A stretch of DNA of 64,000 bases from Blattamonas nauphoetae. Taxonomy: Eukaryota > Preaxostyla > Oxymonadida. Positions 10,701 to 19,464 of the stretch are shown here, one piece after another. Position 1 is the first letter of the stretch. Every line of letters starts with the position of its first letter. The DNA is taken from the NCBI GenBank assembly GCA_033064195.1, contig JARBJD010000077.1, positions 205,473 to 269,472 of the forward strand, in the 5' to 3' direction. The notes beneath the pieces are model-generated. The model was not told where the DNA came from. It ran no database searches and saw nothing but the letters and a program-made list of their open reading frames with translations. Both the position numbers and the translations under genes were made by a program.

Positions 10701-13700
10701 GTGATCCACATCTCGAAGGACTCGTTCTCATCTGGTGATGTCATCATGAAATCTGTGTCATTTGTCGTCACTGCAGGAAAGGAGGGAACGGACGTGTTCT
10801 TGACGGGAGCCGGAATAGAGAATGCTGTGACAAAAGAATCGTTCGGAGGGACATTTGGAAACGAGGACGATCTAACACTTCTGAGTTTGAAACAATTTTT
10901 GGGTGACGATCAGAAGACACCCGAACACTCTGGTCCACTTGCCTATTTCATGTTTCCGTATTCAGCAGGAGATGTTGCAGTTGATTCGTTATTCTACGAT
11001 CACACGAAATGTGGGAAGGCGAAGCTGCCCTGTTCGTCTCTGTCGCATGGATGGAGTCAGTTGAAAGACTCTTCGTCTGTCGTCCTCTCCTCCCCAACTA
11101 CTCTCAGCTCGTCGCTCACCACAACCAAAACGTCACAGTCACTGAAATCGAAGTCTTCTGCTCTCTCAATCACCGTTGCAGAGTCGGGGTCGTTCATTGT
11201 CTCAGCAGACACGACTCTGTCTCTTTCAATGTTGAACTTCTCCAACGTGGCGATGTCGTCATCATCGTCGTCCTTCATCAACCTGGCCGAAGCTGCATCA
11301 CTCACTGTGGCATCATGCTCATTCTCTGCATTCTCCTCCTCCTGCTCAGGATCAGTTCTGTCTGGAAGTGTTGGAGAAGGCTGTTCTGTCGAATTCAAAT
11401 CGACCAAATTCGTGTCATGCTCATCGACACACTCTGAAGGATCGGGCGTCCTTGACATTTCTCTTCTCTCCGACACTTCGTCGTTCCTCCTGTCGGCTGA
11501 CTCCACATTCAAGGATTGCATGTCGACAGGAATCAAATCACACTTTCTCCTCCTCTCTCACCCAAAACTCAGCAGATCTGTTCTCGAGAACTCTCTGAAA
11601 CTGGATTGGACAAAAGATTCATCGACAGCGACTCAGTTTGTTGGGAAAGAGGGAGCCTTCATCCCTCTCGTACCACTCTACTTGTACTTCACTCCGATGG
11701 AGTCGACTGGCTATCTGGATCAGAACTGGTCGGACATGTCAGTGTGTGGACTGTCGGTGTATCCGTGCAAGTCTCTGCCGTTGCTTTGGACACGATTTGG
11801 AGAGATGACAGATGTGACAATCGTAGTGGAAGGAGATGTGGAACAAATGAAGTCAATGGTCTTTGACAAGAAAGTGATTTTGAATGGAAAAGGACACACT
11901 CTGACGATCAACGAAGCAGGAGGAACAAGAAACACCGAATCAGGATTGTTTGGAGTGAGCCAAGAAGCAGAAATCAACTCGATGAATGTGGAGATCGAAT
12001 CACTGACGAGCGGATCGCTGTTTGATTGTTCATCGTCATCGTCACTTGTACTGATTGACAGTTCAGTGACACAACTAGTCCATTCGATTGCTGGATGTTT
12101 GGTTTGTGTGAACGAAGGAGCGAATCTGGTTGTTGCTAACACTTCCTTCTCCTCTATCTCCTCGACGCATTCGCTGACAGGAGTAATTGTTGCATCGGTG
12201 TTGGAAGGGTGTTTGTTCAAGCTTGACAATCTGACATTCTCATCGTGCATCTGTTCAGGTCGATCGAACAGTGTGTGGATGGAACTAGCGAACACGACCT
12301 CCTCGCCCTCCTTCAAATATTTGATGACAGATCTGATATTTGAAATCACTGCACACACTCAGAACACAACTGAACCAACAGCAGGGATTGATGTGTATCT
12401 GCTTGGAAACGATTTGGATTCGATCATCAAATCGGATTTGTGGGAAGGAAGCTGGGACACATCGAAAGAACAGTCGATCTGGGCAGAAGACTCGAAGAGT
12501 GGTGTGAACAGCTCGATTCTTCCTTATCTGGTTGACATCAAAGAAACAGTGGAAGTCGACGGGTTAGGGTGGCAATTCTCGAAGTGTGGGCACTTCTTCC
12601 TTTATTGCAAAACACTTCATTATGGACTGGATCGAATGCAATCAGCGAATCTCGGATCGATGACGATCATCAACTCTGCGCCTCTTGTGACCACATTGGA
12701 AGCGAAAGGAGAGTTCTCAATCGTTGGGAAGACTGCTTTGTCTGCACTGTGTCTTGCAGAAGATGGAAGAATTGAAGTGGTTCGAGATGGACTGACGGAG
12801 TCTCATCTCACACTCGACACACTCTCTCTCGTCTTCTCGTCGACTCGTCTTTCTTCCTCGTTCATCGCTTCCACTGAATGCTCCCTCTCTATTCTCGCCT
12901 GTTCGCTGTCGTCTGCATCGGAATCTGTTCTGAGTGTTCCTCTGATTGACATTTCGGATGGCTCGCTGAACATGAATGGAGTGACATCATCTTCGATCAG
13001 AACAACGACTTCTCTCTTCTCCACTTCGAGTTATGTGCTCATCGAATCCTGCTCGTTCGAACAAGTTTCGCGAAATTCAGACGGTCCTTCCATTCTCGAG
13101 GCCTCAGTGTCAGGCACACACCACGTTTCGATGAAGAACACGAAAATGGGAGGAAGCTTGTCGAATGGGAAGTCTCAGTGGGTTCTGTTGAAAGGAGAAG
13201 ATTCAGAATCAGAGAAAGATGAGAGCTGGACAGGAACATTCAACACGAGCTGTGATCATTCGAGCGTGATGATCGAGCGCGAAACATCGGCCCTCACTTT
13301 CGACGAGAAATACAACCCGTATTCGCTTCTGTATTGCTTCCATCGCCGCACCGATGATGTGATTATTATCGAGACAACATCGACATCAACCGATCATCCA
13401 CTGTGTGGGAATGTGAAACTTCCTTGCCGCACCGTTGATACTGGATTTGGGTTGACAAAAGTTGGAACAGTGAAGATCTCTGGAGATGGGGAGCTTGGCT
13501 CGAAAATGGAATTTGATGGAATTGATGTTGTTATGAGCTCGTTGCGCCACTCAGGAACGCTGTTAGTGGTTGGAAAGGGCCAGATTGTCAATGGAGAATC
13601 GAACGGACTGGATTCACTGTCTATAAGCGAACTCGTTGTGAATCTGGACTCGTCGACACTGACATCGGATGAAGGAGTGTTTTGGAGTTTGGGAGGGATT

Positions 13701-15674
13701 CTCGCATTGGTGAAAGTGAATGTGACTCGGGACAAGTTGATCGAAAGCGCTGTTGTGAAATTAAGTGGAGGGACGCTGACGCTGACAAACACGACTTTCA
13801 TGTCTCTCTCGTCGTCGTATCCTCTGATCTCGCTTTCCTCATTCGATTCCGCTCAGCTGGAACATGTTACTGTGTCGAACTGGAAAGGGTCTACATTTCT
13901 GACAGCGTCGAATGGCAAGTCGTCGGTGACAGTGAACAGCTGCTTCATCGATGGAGTGTTGGAGGGTTCAGAATCAAATGAAGAAGACTTGTGCAGCTGG
14001 GACAGTGGAATGATGAAACTGACCAACACCTCAACCAAAATCTTCGGAACAACGTTCACTCAGCTCGAGATGGGTGCATTGGTTGTGGATGGGGGATCAG
14101 TTTCTCTGCACACAAGTGCCTTTGAGGACAACTCAATCAGCCATTCGTTGTTCCCATCGTTCCATCGGAACATTAGATGCAAGAATGGAGGGAAAGTGTC
14201 GATCCAGAGTCTGAGTGGTGGAGACGGGACGAAAGATAGTCCCTCGGCGTGGATCTCTCCAGACTGTTCAGTTTCTGGGCAGGTGGTTGATGTGGATGCT
14301 CCTCTGTTCATCCCAGCTCTCGCTGTGAATGAGTGTTCGTCTTCGAAAGATCGGAAAACAGGAGTCTTCTCAATCAGCCTCAAAGGAACAACACTGATTC
14401 CATGTTCTTTGTTGCTTGAGATCTTCTCGAAAGGGAACGAATCAGACTCCACTGTTGTCGACCTCTCCTCTGCACCGACGACATTGTGGAACGAAACGCA
14501 TCTGGACCTCACACTGGGATTGACCACCCATCTTTCGGGACTGTCCGAAGCAAACGAATGGCGAGGCCGTCTGAAGTATGGAAACGGATTGGTGACTTCA
14601 GACTTCCTAGTGAAGGTGACGGCAGCAACCGAAAAGAAAGCATACACGAAAGAAATGATGAAAACGATGATTCCAATCATTATTGGAGTTGTGGTAACTC
14701 TTTTCTTGATCTTGTTGCTCGTTATTCTTCTCCTCTGTCGACGCCACAAGAAAGCGAAGGCGAAGAAGGATGCTCAACAGGAAACGGAAGAACTGAACCA
14801 AGTTGAAATCAAGTTTGAGGAAGTGTTTGGAGACAATCACTTCGACCAGTCGGTCAACATGATCAAAGCCAACAGCGCCCTCACATTCTCCGACAACGAC
14901 TTTTGCTCGACGGGTGAGGAGAAGAAGCGCCCGACAGCATCGATTGTCCCTCTCCTCGAACCTGAGGAACAGCCCGAGACAAGCAAACAAGCTGTGAAAG
15001 CCATAGCCATTCGAGATGAGAAAGTTGGAGAAGTGGCGATCGACGTCCGGGAGACACTTTATCACCGACTCCACAACCAACAACACACTCTCAATCCGAG
15101 ACCGATTGACAAGACTGCTGTGAAGCAGAAGATCACGCGTGGATTGGCCCGTCTTGCGAGGGAGAGACCGCATTCTGATATTCTGTCGAAGCTGACCTCG
15201 CACTGGGTTCTGTTTGATGCAAACGACAACATCTTCTTCCGACTCGATACTCCCAAAGACATCGTCACCATCTCACAAACACAAGTCCAGGGCGGAGAGA
15301 AGGCGGACGTGAAACACAACGAGGAACAGCGCTGGGTTCCACCAGAAGAGGCTGATGGAAAACAAATTATCGATGCAAGCCATGGGACGGTTTTTCGGCT
15401 CGGCCTTGTCTTGTGGGAAATTGAGACTGGTCTTGTTCCCTTCGGGGAGATCGATGCGATCAACGCGCAGCGACAACTGGGAAGCGGGATCCTTCCCAAA
15501 ATGGATCGTGTGTCACCCGAAATGGCAGAGCTGATCGAAAACTGCCTCCAAATTGATCCTCTGAAGCGACCGACACTGGCGAGCATCTCACAACACTTCA
15601 ACGGAAAGACGAAGGACGATCGAGCAGAAACTGAGAAGAAATCAGACGGCAACGATGTCGTCTTGCATCCGTGA
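4740..15674 (+). CDS. Giant beta-helix receptor with pseudokinase tail (3,644 residues)
   Basis: One uninterrupted frame. The start is chosen because MTHLSLVCCCFFLSDAG reads as a signal peptide. The ectodomain (about 20-3305) is Ser/Thr-rich and built of short strands such as 'sLTSCSFSS', typical of a right-handed parallel beta-helix (pectin-lyase fold). Module boundaries carry a two-Cys motif: about residue 650 (CAQTTPCSAL), 1290 (CKWTSSFCATL), 1586 (CGSARLQCSSL), 1841, 2090, 2336, 2616 and 2888 (CGNVKLPCRTV), roughly 250 residues apart in the second half. A single transmembrane helix follows (about 3310-3333, IPIIIGVVVTLFLILLLVIL) with a stop-transfer CRRHKKAKAKK. The tail (about 3420-3620) is a kinase C-lobe starting at a hinge-like TLYHRLH. 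It has RWVPPEE in place of APE, then VFRLGLVLWEIETGLVPFGE and CLQIDPLKRPT, but no HRD or DFG. Inferred role: surface receptor or adhesin with a non-catalytic tail. Ligand unknown. Confidence 0.9.
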   Translation: MTHLSLVCCCFFLSDAGQSIHKYAETKSLSKLLDSHLSQGNDFSTKTNNIQLENDAYFGLNLPIHSQHFSLVGSTTTTLFPLRDAEEDKHAIQLTPLTSNSLRSSIFIVQNSTIHISSIHFKQPNTDDIGASTSNHITARTTVHSAIIMDSAAILSHSSFEVSCGMSPLLVMPSSSPTSTASSSVVILSCSIRNVDNLLGSFCLASNAETGSLHVDVSISGIRLHSSHFIGSHGVACSSESSQCSIFGRSSIATCQISNVTTSIDTTIPTTTMKQQMTGSELLNVDNALYGTATASLTTSASSLCLNSSVLECTNYAIETVQNQEKTTFTVNSAADRSQYSAQTDTQLFENCIFKTTTPSTEYSIIEKSNIEGSFKVIRCDFTVSFGSSFVGAMILKAQVGEFPLLLIDSSSFAFSSSSGTAGSKIQITLTYSFNIHLISSNFTTPSPQQKSCARSISCFVAIAHTIFSDCIFERQSSSGYGSCFSDSDSSSVNFWTSCKFSNCEAGMNGGVAYLLNSLVTASHCEFSSNIAKLRGGALGLAWMTFIDLYDCHFRDNEASDVYSEQNPNLTHYRGNDMGLTDGSAAKVLSTTIGCTSTSSSPKIGYYATAAGNGNLTTEDTILPNPKTTSLPKAAGEWWVEISGSGEACAQTTPCSALSDAVTTSKATNGFNLIHVDSGVFTLAEPTLTISVEFQGLGWDVNSTTFSQIETAGMKVSGSGNVSLTSLSLHPSSPSATLVSLDSSTAKIHVSNVWVEQIVDHTVPLFSFSAGSATFEVSVLNTISLTQTAAISLSGTATFNVRRCWFMEISRKSGNGGSVIDSSTSGLVSIVDSDFGRCSSSGRAGCCDFTSSGSSSNVDLTNTFFSHNLASKSTDALLTSFGNDLAFSGFSSNNMNLGTVRSISTQPHCLTDASSSSFDAISLTFYPSAVDFPIGSRFTRGTPSSFFKTFNNLMETLSATNDILSLWFFTAQSGPLTAFSLLNQQFGFRNAIFTLDLKTNEEITLKGNSFFRVWSGSFTVPFSIQQCPFVVQDSSQLVFQVTTIIFTSGQHTNSFIRNSGGSITISDVTITKTGLDFGSHSFIESTSGTVTFYTMHFYWMTSTSNGAVLNAKGTRLTSTLSCFEKCSARNGGALAIEVTNSAYSTIHHEATSTFATTFSDCRAIGADGTLENPTGKGGAIFVNGSTTLSNPLKFSTTSSNDARFENNYAGEGNDVYVTSSVFSGKTLAQILSFGGGSHSINFRVVVEGLGISENEKDEIQNKLLPSPKVSVNGTEPDMYGKPSGKDDAACKWTSSFCATLGYGIQFLTQKRLDGSAIPQTIQFVHNLTYTEKSVVISDQDVTVTGTSARFPAQAKVVRSLVEIDGTKTVGSFLFQIKTGSKLKVTNLDINSKAGCGVFELLGDGEALELSNIAVISKEDVTHSCSLIKTASGPVVISNSVFNTTRGSTKPTIFTTPIIAISAGSKTLSLVSTSFSKLQATTSPLLDLLTEGTITFNAVSFTDSSRSGSNGTLVLVRSPNLSQTVSPRLWPNFNTASTPLLQFLAQDTSLQSDNPFFESSLLFYLLLPSSEVHAGLANGDQSAHPNCGSARLQCSSLDSAFRSATARQISTVFVDGAITFEDAMSVSGRFTMKSSSSNVQTVTQSSDGWIEVDGAAASLDLNSLSFVLSSTSEALCLFSVPQGTLSLTSCEIGDKESPTTLGQNLVRLIDVGSKGVLSLVETTITSLTFTHATAGTLIHLSLGSQFTMSSDCVVDSVTSNGSGSIVFVETANIPSTASSHPFSLLKSTLTVPTDRQFTELERNLFVGKEGTKEESLLWSWFPHSDTEEKIFVASEGMDHNNCGLVALPCSSFEKAFLKQKTGTTQLILNTSSGLTQTLTPPHSSFTITSYTSPTRQTLTVSSSGSFSLTTQSLSVESINFEKAADSEKLASSLFVLTSSSCLSLTEVSFSSLSTADSKSVIRSTSSGKIRLHTVSFSHCNEESNEKGRVIHISKDSFSSGDVIMKSVSFVVTAGKEGTDVFLTGAGIENAVTKESFGGTFGNEDDLTLLSLKQFLGDDQKTPEHSGPLAYFMFPYSAGDVAVDSLFYDHTKCGKAKLPCSSLSHGWSQLKDSSSVVLSSPTTLSSSLTTTKTSQSLKSKSSALSITVAESGSFIVSADTTLSLSMLNFSNVAMSSSSSSFINLAEAASLTVASCSFSAFSSSCSGSVLSGSVGEGCSVEFKSTKFVSCSSTHSEGSGVLDISLLSDTSSFLLSADSTFKDCMSTGIKSHFLLLSHPKLSRSVLENSLKLDWTKDSSTATQFVGKEGAFIPLVPLYLYFTPMESTGYLDQNWSDMSVCGLSVYPCKSLPLLWTRFGEMTDVTIVVEGDVEQMKSMVFDKKVILNGKGHTLTINEAGGTRNTESGLFGVSQEAEINSMNVEIESLTSGSLFDCSSSSSLVLIDSSVTQLVHSIAGCLVCVNEGANLVVANTSFSSISSTHSLTGVIVASVLEGCLFKLDNLTFSSCICSGRSNSVWMELANTTSSPSFKYLMTDLIFEITAHTQNTTEPTAGIDVYLLGNDLDSIIKSDLWEGSWDTSKEQSIWAEDSKSGVNSSILPYLVDIKETVEVDGLGWQFSKCGHFFLYCKTLHYGLDRMQSANLGSMTIINSAPLVTTLEAKGEFSIVGKTALSALCLAEDGRIEVVRDGLTESHLTLDTLSLVFSSTRLSSSFIASTECSLSILACSLSSASESVLSVPLIDISDGSLNMNGVTSSSIRTTTSLFSTSSYVLIESCSFEQVSRNSDGPSILEASVSGTHHVSMKNTKMGGSLSNGKSQWVLLKGEDSESEKDESWTGTFNTSCDHSSVMIERETSALTFDEKYNPYSLLYCFHRRTDDVIIIETTSTSTDHPLCGNVKLPCRTVDTGFGLTKVGTVKISGDGELGSKMEFDGIDVVMSSLRHSGTLLVVGKGQIVNGESNGLDSLSISELVVNLDSSTLTSDEGVFWSLGGILALVKVNVTRDKLIESAVVKLSGGTLTLTNTTFMSLSSSYPLISLSSFDSAQLEHVTVSNWKGSTFLTASNGKSSVTVNSCFIDGVLEGSESNEEDLCSWDSGMMKLTNTSTKIFGTTFTQLEMGALVVDGGSVSLHTSAFEDNSISHSLFPSFHRNIRCKNGGKVSIQSLSGGDGTKDSPSAWISPDCSVSGQVVDVDAPLFIPALAVNECSSSKDRKTGVFSISLKGTTLIPCSLLLEIFSKGNESDSTVVDLSSAPTTLWNETHLDLTLGLTTHLSGLSEANEWRGRLKYGNGLVTSDFLVKVTAATEKKAYTKEMMKTMIPIIIGVVVTLFLILLLVILLLCRRHKKAKAKKDAQQETEELNQVEIKFEEVFGDNHFDQSVNMIKANSALTFSDNDFCSTGEEKKRPTASIVPLLEPEEQPETSKQAVKAIAIRDEKVGEVAIDVRETLYHRLHNQQHTLNPRPIDKTAVKQKITRGLARLARERPHSDILSKLTSHWVLFDANDNIFFRLDTPKDIVTISQTQVQGGEKADVKHNEEQRWVPPEEADGKQIIDASHGTVFRLGLVLWEIETGLVPFGEIDAINAQRQLGSGILPKMDRVSPEMAELIENCLQIDPLKRPTLASISQHFNGKTKDDRAETEKKSDGNDVVLHP

Positions 15675-17914
15675 CACTCATCCGTCGCTTCACCTCACAA
15701 ACATCACCTCACACTGTCGTCATTTAGTCTCATCTCACAACACCCATCATCTTATCCATCTCACCATCTTCATTTGATCTCATCTCACAAAACCAATCTC
15801 GACTCACTAGAGACGAGAAACGAGCTGAATCAGGATCACCCATCATGTGATACTTTCTGCTCACCATTTCAACAAACTAAACGACAAACAAATCGCCGAG
15901 CACACATTCATTTGACGCCACAACTGCTTTCACTATTTTCATTCCCCCACAGCGACCAGGAAGATCACATTTCGTTCACCATTGTTCTCCATCTATATTC
16001 ACTGGAATGGTCATCCCATGCAGGAGTTGTGTTCAACTCTATTAGAATCGTTTGTCTTTAACCCAAGCCCCTTCTTCCTTCTCACTTCCACAACTTTACT
16101 CTTCACATCGCTCTGACAGTTCTCATATCACATTCTTCATCCACACTCATTTTCACATGTCACCCTGTCTTCGTTTCTGTTTTGCTTTTCCCATCTTCAC
16201 CTTCTTCTTTCGACGATCTGTGTTTGACAGGTCGCTCTTGGACGAGATTCTGACAAGGAGATCCCTTGGTACCATCTCATTCATTCATTTCGCTCATCGG
16301 ACACACACCCACTTCTCCATGTCACCTATTCCACTTCATCCTGTCATTCATTCATTTCATGCCAAGTCAAACAGATAGATCTTTCCGAATTTTCAATTTG
16401 CAGTTTGTGAATTGGACAGATCAATATCTGACTACTGCTGATGAGGTGACAGTATTGGCTTGGTTGTTGTCCAGAAATGGTTTAGTTAGGGGACTGATCA
16501 TCTCCATTTCCTCCAGTGTTGGTGCAAAAATGTTACTATGACGTCTTCTCCACAAAGTGCGCTTCGTTCACTATTCGTCTCTTCATTGAGTTAGTGAGAT
16601 GAATATCGGAGATTTTGTTGTGACAACACAATTTCATGTTGGAATAAGTGTGTAGTTTCCCTTCTGGTTTTCACCTCTGTTTTCAGAGATTAATCCATCG
16701 GATTTGGATAAAGTTCAAAAAATCATCTCCAGTCCATCTGTATTCTCCATCGATTTGTTGGACTCTCCTTCACTGACACCTGTTTTCGTGCCTCATCTTC
16801 GAGGGATCCTAGAAAAAATTCAGATCCAGGGTGTGAACACACTGAACTCCGAATCTGACGTCTCGTGGACTCTTCCGAACTGTTCTTCGTCGTTGCTACA
16901 GTGTCGTTCAGGCTCGTCTGTTCCATTTGACACCAACCAACGATTCTTCACCTCTGTGAACGAACGACCTCCATCGCCACCAAACTCAGCACTCTCGTTC
17001 TTTGGATCAAAAAGTGGAAATGAGACACGAACAAAGAATAGTTCGGAGTCAATATGCTCTGGACCTTCGCAGGGGACGATTGTCCATTAATACAGATTGT
17101 CGTGTTGGGCTTGGCGGCTACAACGACTTTGAATTCAGCTCCGATCTTCAGTTCATCCCATTCGTCCAGACAGACAGTGGTTGGAACAGATTGCGTGCCC
17201 AGCTCTGGAAAGACGAAGATGACGAGGCGAGGAAAGGGGTGACTGGAATCGTCGTTGGGAGTGGTCGATCCGTCGAAGATGTCCAACAAAGCGAGCATCC
17301 TTCCTTCGACCGCCGATTCTGTCAACATCTGAAGAGTCGCTGTGCTCTCGTCGACGCGATTACACGAGATCCTGCTGATTGTGGCTTCTTGTTTGGGATG
17401 AGGGATCAGCAGGCATCTGAGTAGTCCCATCAAAATAGGTAAAACTGGGATCAATTGATGTCAGTGCCTAAATTTGGACTGAGATCAAATTTCAACTCTT
17501 TTCCTTTGAGATTTTCTCATTATCACTTCATTAATCATGTTCAATTCACTTCTTGTTTTCACATAATGCTCTTCAATATTTCAGACAGCTCTTATTTCCC
17601 AAAAACACGCACGATCACAATCACCAACACTTCTTTTTTCGATGTATTCCCTTCATTGACTTTAGTCAGTGAGAAAAAACCATCAAAGAAGACATAATAA
17701 CGCATTATCGACTTGTTTTTATAATTATTGTTGTAGAACAAACTGAAACAGCAGCACCCAAAGTTTGCATTTTCATGATCTATGAAGTGACCATTTTCCT
17801 TTTTACTTTTTTTTCCATTCAAATATCATATATAAGAAGACTTTTTTGAAATGAAAGAAACGAAATGGTATTGTAGGTATTTGGTGGGATCAGATCCGAC
17901 TGGGATCACTGGGA
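15675..17914. other. Intergenic region with weak frames only
   Basis: The first kilobase is pyrimidine-rich, with many CATC and TTC runs, and probably includes the 3' end of the receptor transcript. Between 16390 and 17460 there are moderately long frames on both strands: 16704-17090 plus (Ser/Pro-rich) and 16948-17454 minus, which contains LGTQSVPTTVCLDEWDEL. They overlap, and neither shows a family I recognise. One may be a decayed piece of the neighbouring surface-protein fragment. 17455-17914 is AT-rich and looks non-coding. Confidence 0.4.
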
Positions 17915-19291
17915 TCAAATCAGAAGCCTGGGGATCAGCGTGCTGTCCAATCTGTCCTCGTCAACGATCAAGCAATTCCCTGTTCCTGTGGTGGAGTCAC
18001 AGTTGGTGATTCTTGTCGTCAACAACGACGAGCTCCCCACTTTCTGGAACACGACGTGCTTCCCTTCTGAGGAGTCTGCTCCTTGGAACATCACGCTGTC
18101 CAGAACGAACTCGGAGGAGTCTGCGAGGCGCACAGTACAACTCACCTCTCTTTCAGAGTGATGACAACAGGAATCCACGAAGAGCACGTTGCACAGACTG
18201 ACTGGGCCATTCGAGAGAAGATCGACAGCGTGTGCAGAATGTGGTCTTCGCGTTGTTGTGTGGCTGTGGTGGAAAACAGAGTCTGAGATGGAAACAGAGG
18301 AAGTGTCAGAGAATGTCACACTTCCCCCAAACTGCGCTGAGCACCCCATGAACGAAGACGACGAGAGAGAGAACGTTGGTCGGTTCGGCGAGTGGCAGGC
18401 CAGAAACAGAGCACCATTCCGAGCAGACACATCACAGAACGAACAGCGACTGAAGGCGATGGTGTTCAGAGTTGTTCAGCCGAGGTCTGCCCGATTCTGC
18501 TGTGGTCGGTGACGAAGCTGTGGTTGGACTGCGTCTTGGTGCTCTGGCGTGAGGGGGGAATGACAGTGGGTGAAGGACATGTTCGAGCAGACGAGAGACC
18601 CGCCGCTGTTCATGTCCACACAGCCTGTTCCACAAAGATGGTTCGAGCTCCAACCAACACAGCTCCCCACACTTCGCTGCGACAGCCACACTTCGCGAGG
18701 AAGAGCAGAGCAGCGAGGGATACTCGTTGTGTTCAGCAGGCGGGAAGAGAGGAGCGAGGACTCAACAGTGAGCTGGATTGGCATGACTTCATTCTGTTCG
18801 GTCGAAGGTGTGTGGGGGAGAGAGAGGAGAGGACCAGTTCCAAGAAAGAGGCAAGTGTCGTCGATTGAGAGACCGGAGCAACTGACAGAGACATCAGCGT
18901 TCATCTCAGAGCAGAGTGGGTGGGAGGAGGTGAAACGGTTGAGCGACGAAATGGCTGTCAGAGGAAGGAGCGTCCGAAGTTCACTCGATCTGTGAACAAC
19001 GTCAATGAACGAAATCGAGCTTCCATCGTTCCCCTCAGAACAGACAATCACAAATGGGGAACATTCAGGATTTGAGACGATCGTGATCGACGAGACGGTC
19101 ACGCTGGAGTTCGAGAGTTGTCCAGCCGATGTTCCCATCCATCCGCAATCAATTATCATCGATGAAACCAAAATTGAGGAGTTTGAGAAGACAAAGATGA
19201 ATTGTGTTGGTTCTTCATGATCATTGTCATGGTCATTTCTGGTGTGTGATCCCTGATGGTGATCTTCGCCCAGAGACCATGTATGACACAT
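17915..19291 (-). pseudogene. Beta-helix surface protein fragment with one in-frame stop
   Basis: A minus-strand frame from 19291 to 17915 is broken only by TGA at 18478-18476. On both sides the protein has the same character as the large receptors: FSNSSILVSSMIIDCGWMG and SNSSVTVSSITIVS before the stop, and FSRCSFCDVSARNGALFLACHS, SSSSFMGCSAQFGGSVTF and SISDSVFHH after it. These are 'strand-turn-SxF-x-C-x-A-x-GG' beta-helix coils. There is no credible signal peptide, transmembrane helix or kinase tail, and the frame ends abruptly at 17915. The segment just before the stop (HCHSPLTPEHQDAVQPQ) is unlike the family and may reflect two compensating frameshifts. Best read as a decayed fragment; a real short gene with an intron over the stop is less likely. 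Confidence 0.6.
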
Positions 19292-19464
19292 TCTTGTTGT
19301 TTATCCTCGGATAGTCAGTGTGGTAGATGAGACTAGGTACTGTTGTGCATGAAATTGATCGTTGCTTAAGTCGAGTATGCGTGGAAATCTGTCCTGATTG
19401 TTTGGTTCATTTTTTCTTGGTGAAAGCTCCGTCGATCGTAATATAGTTGAAAATAGGATAATAG

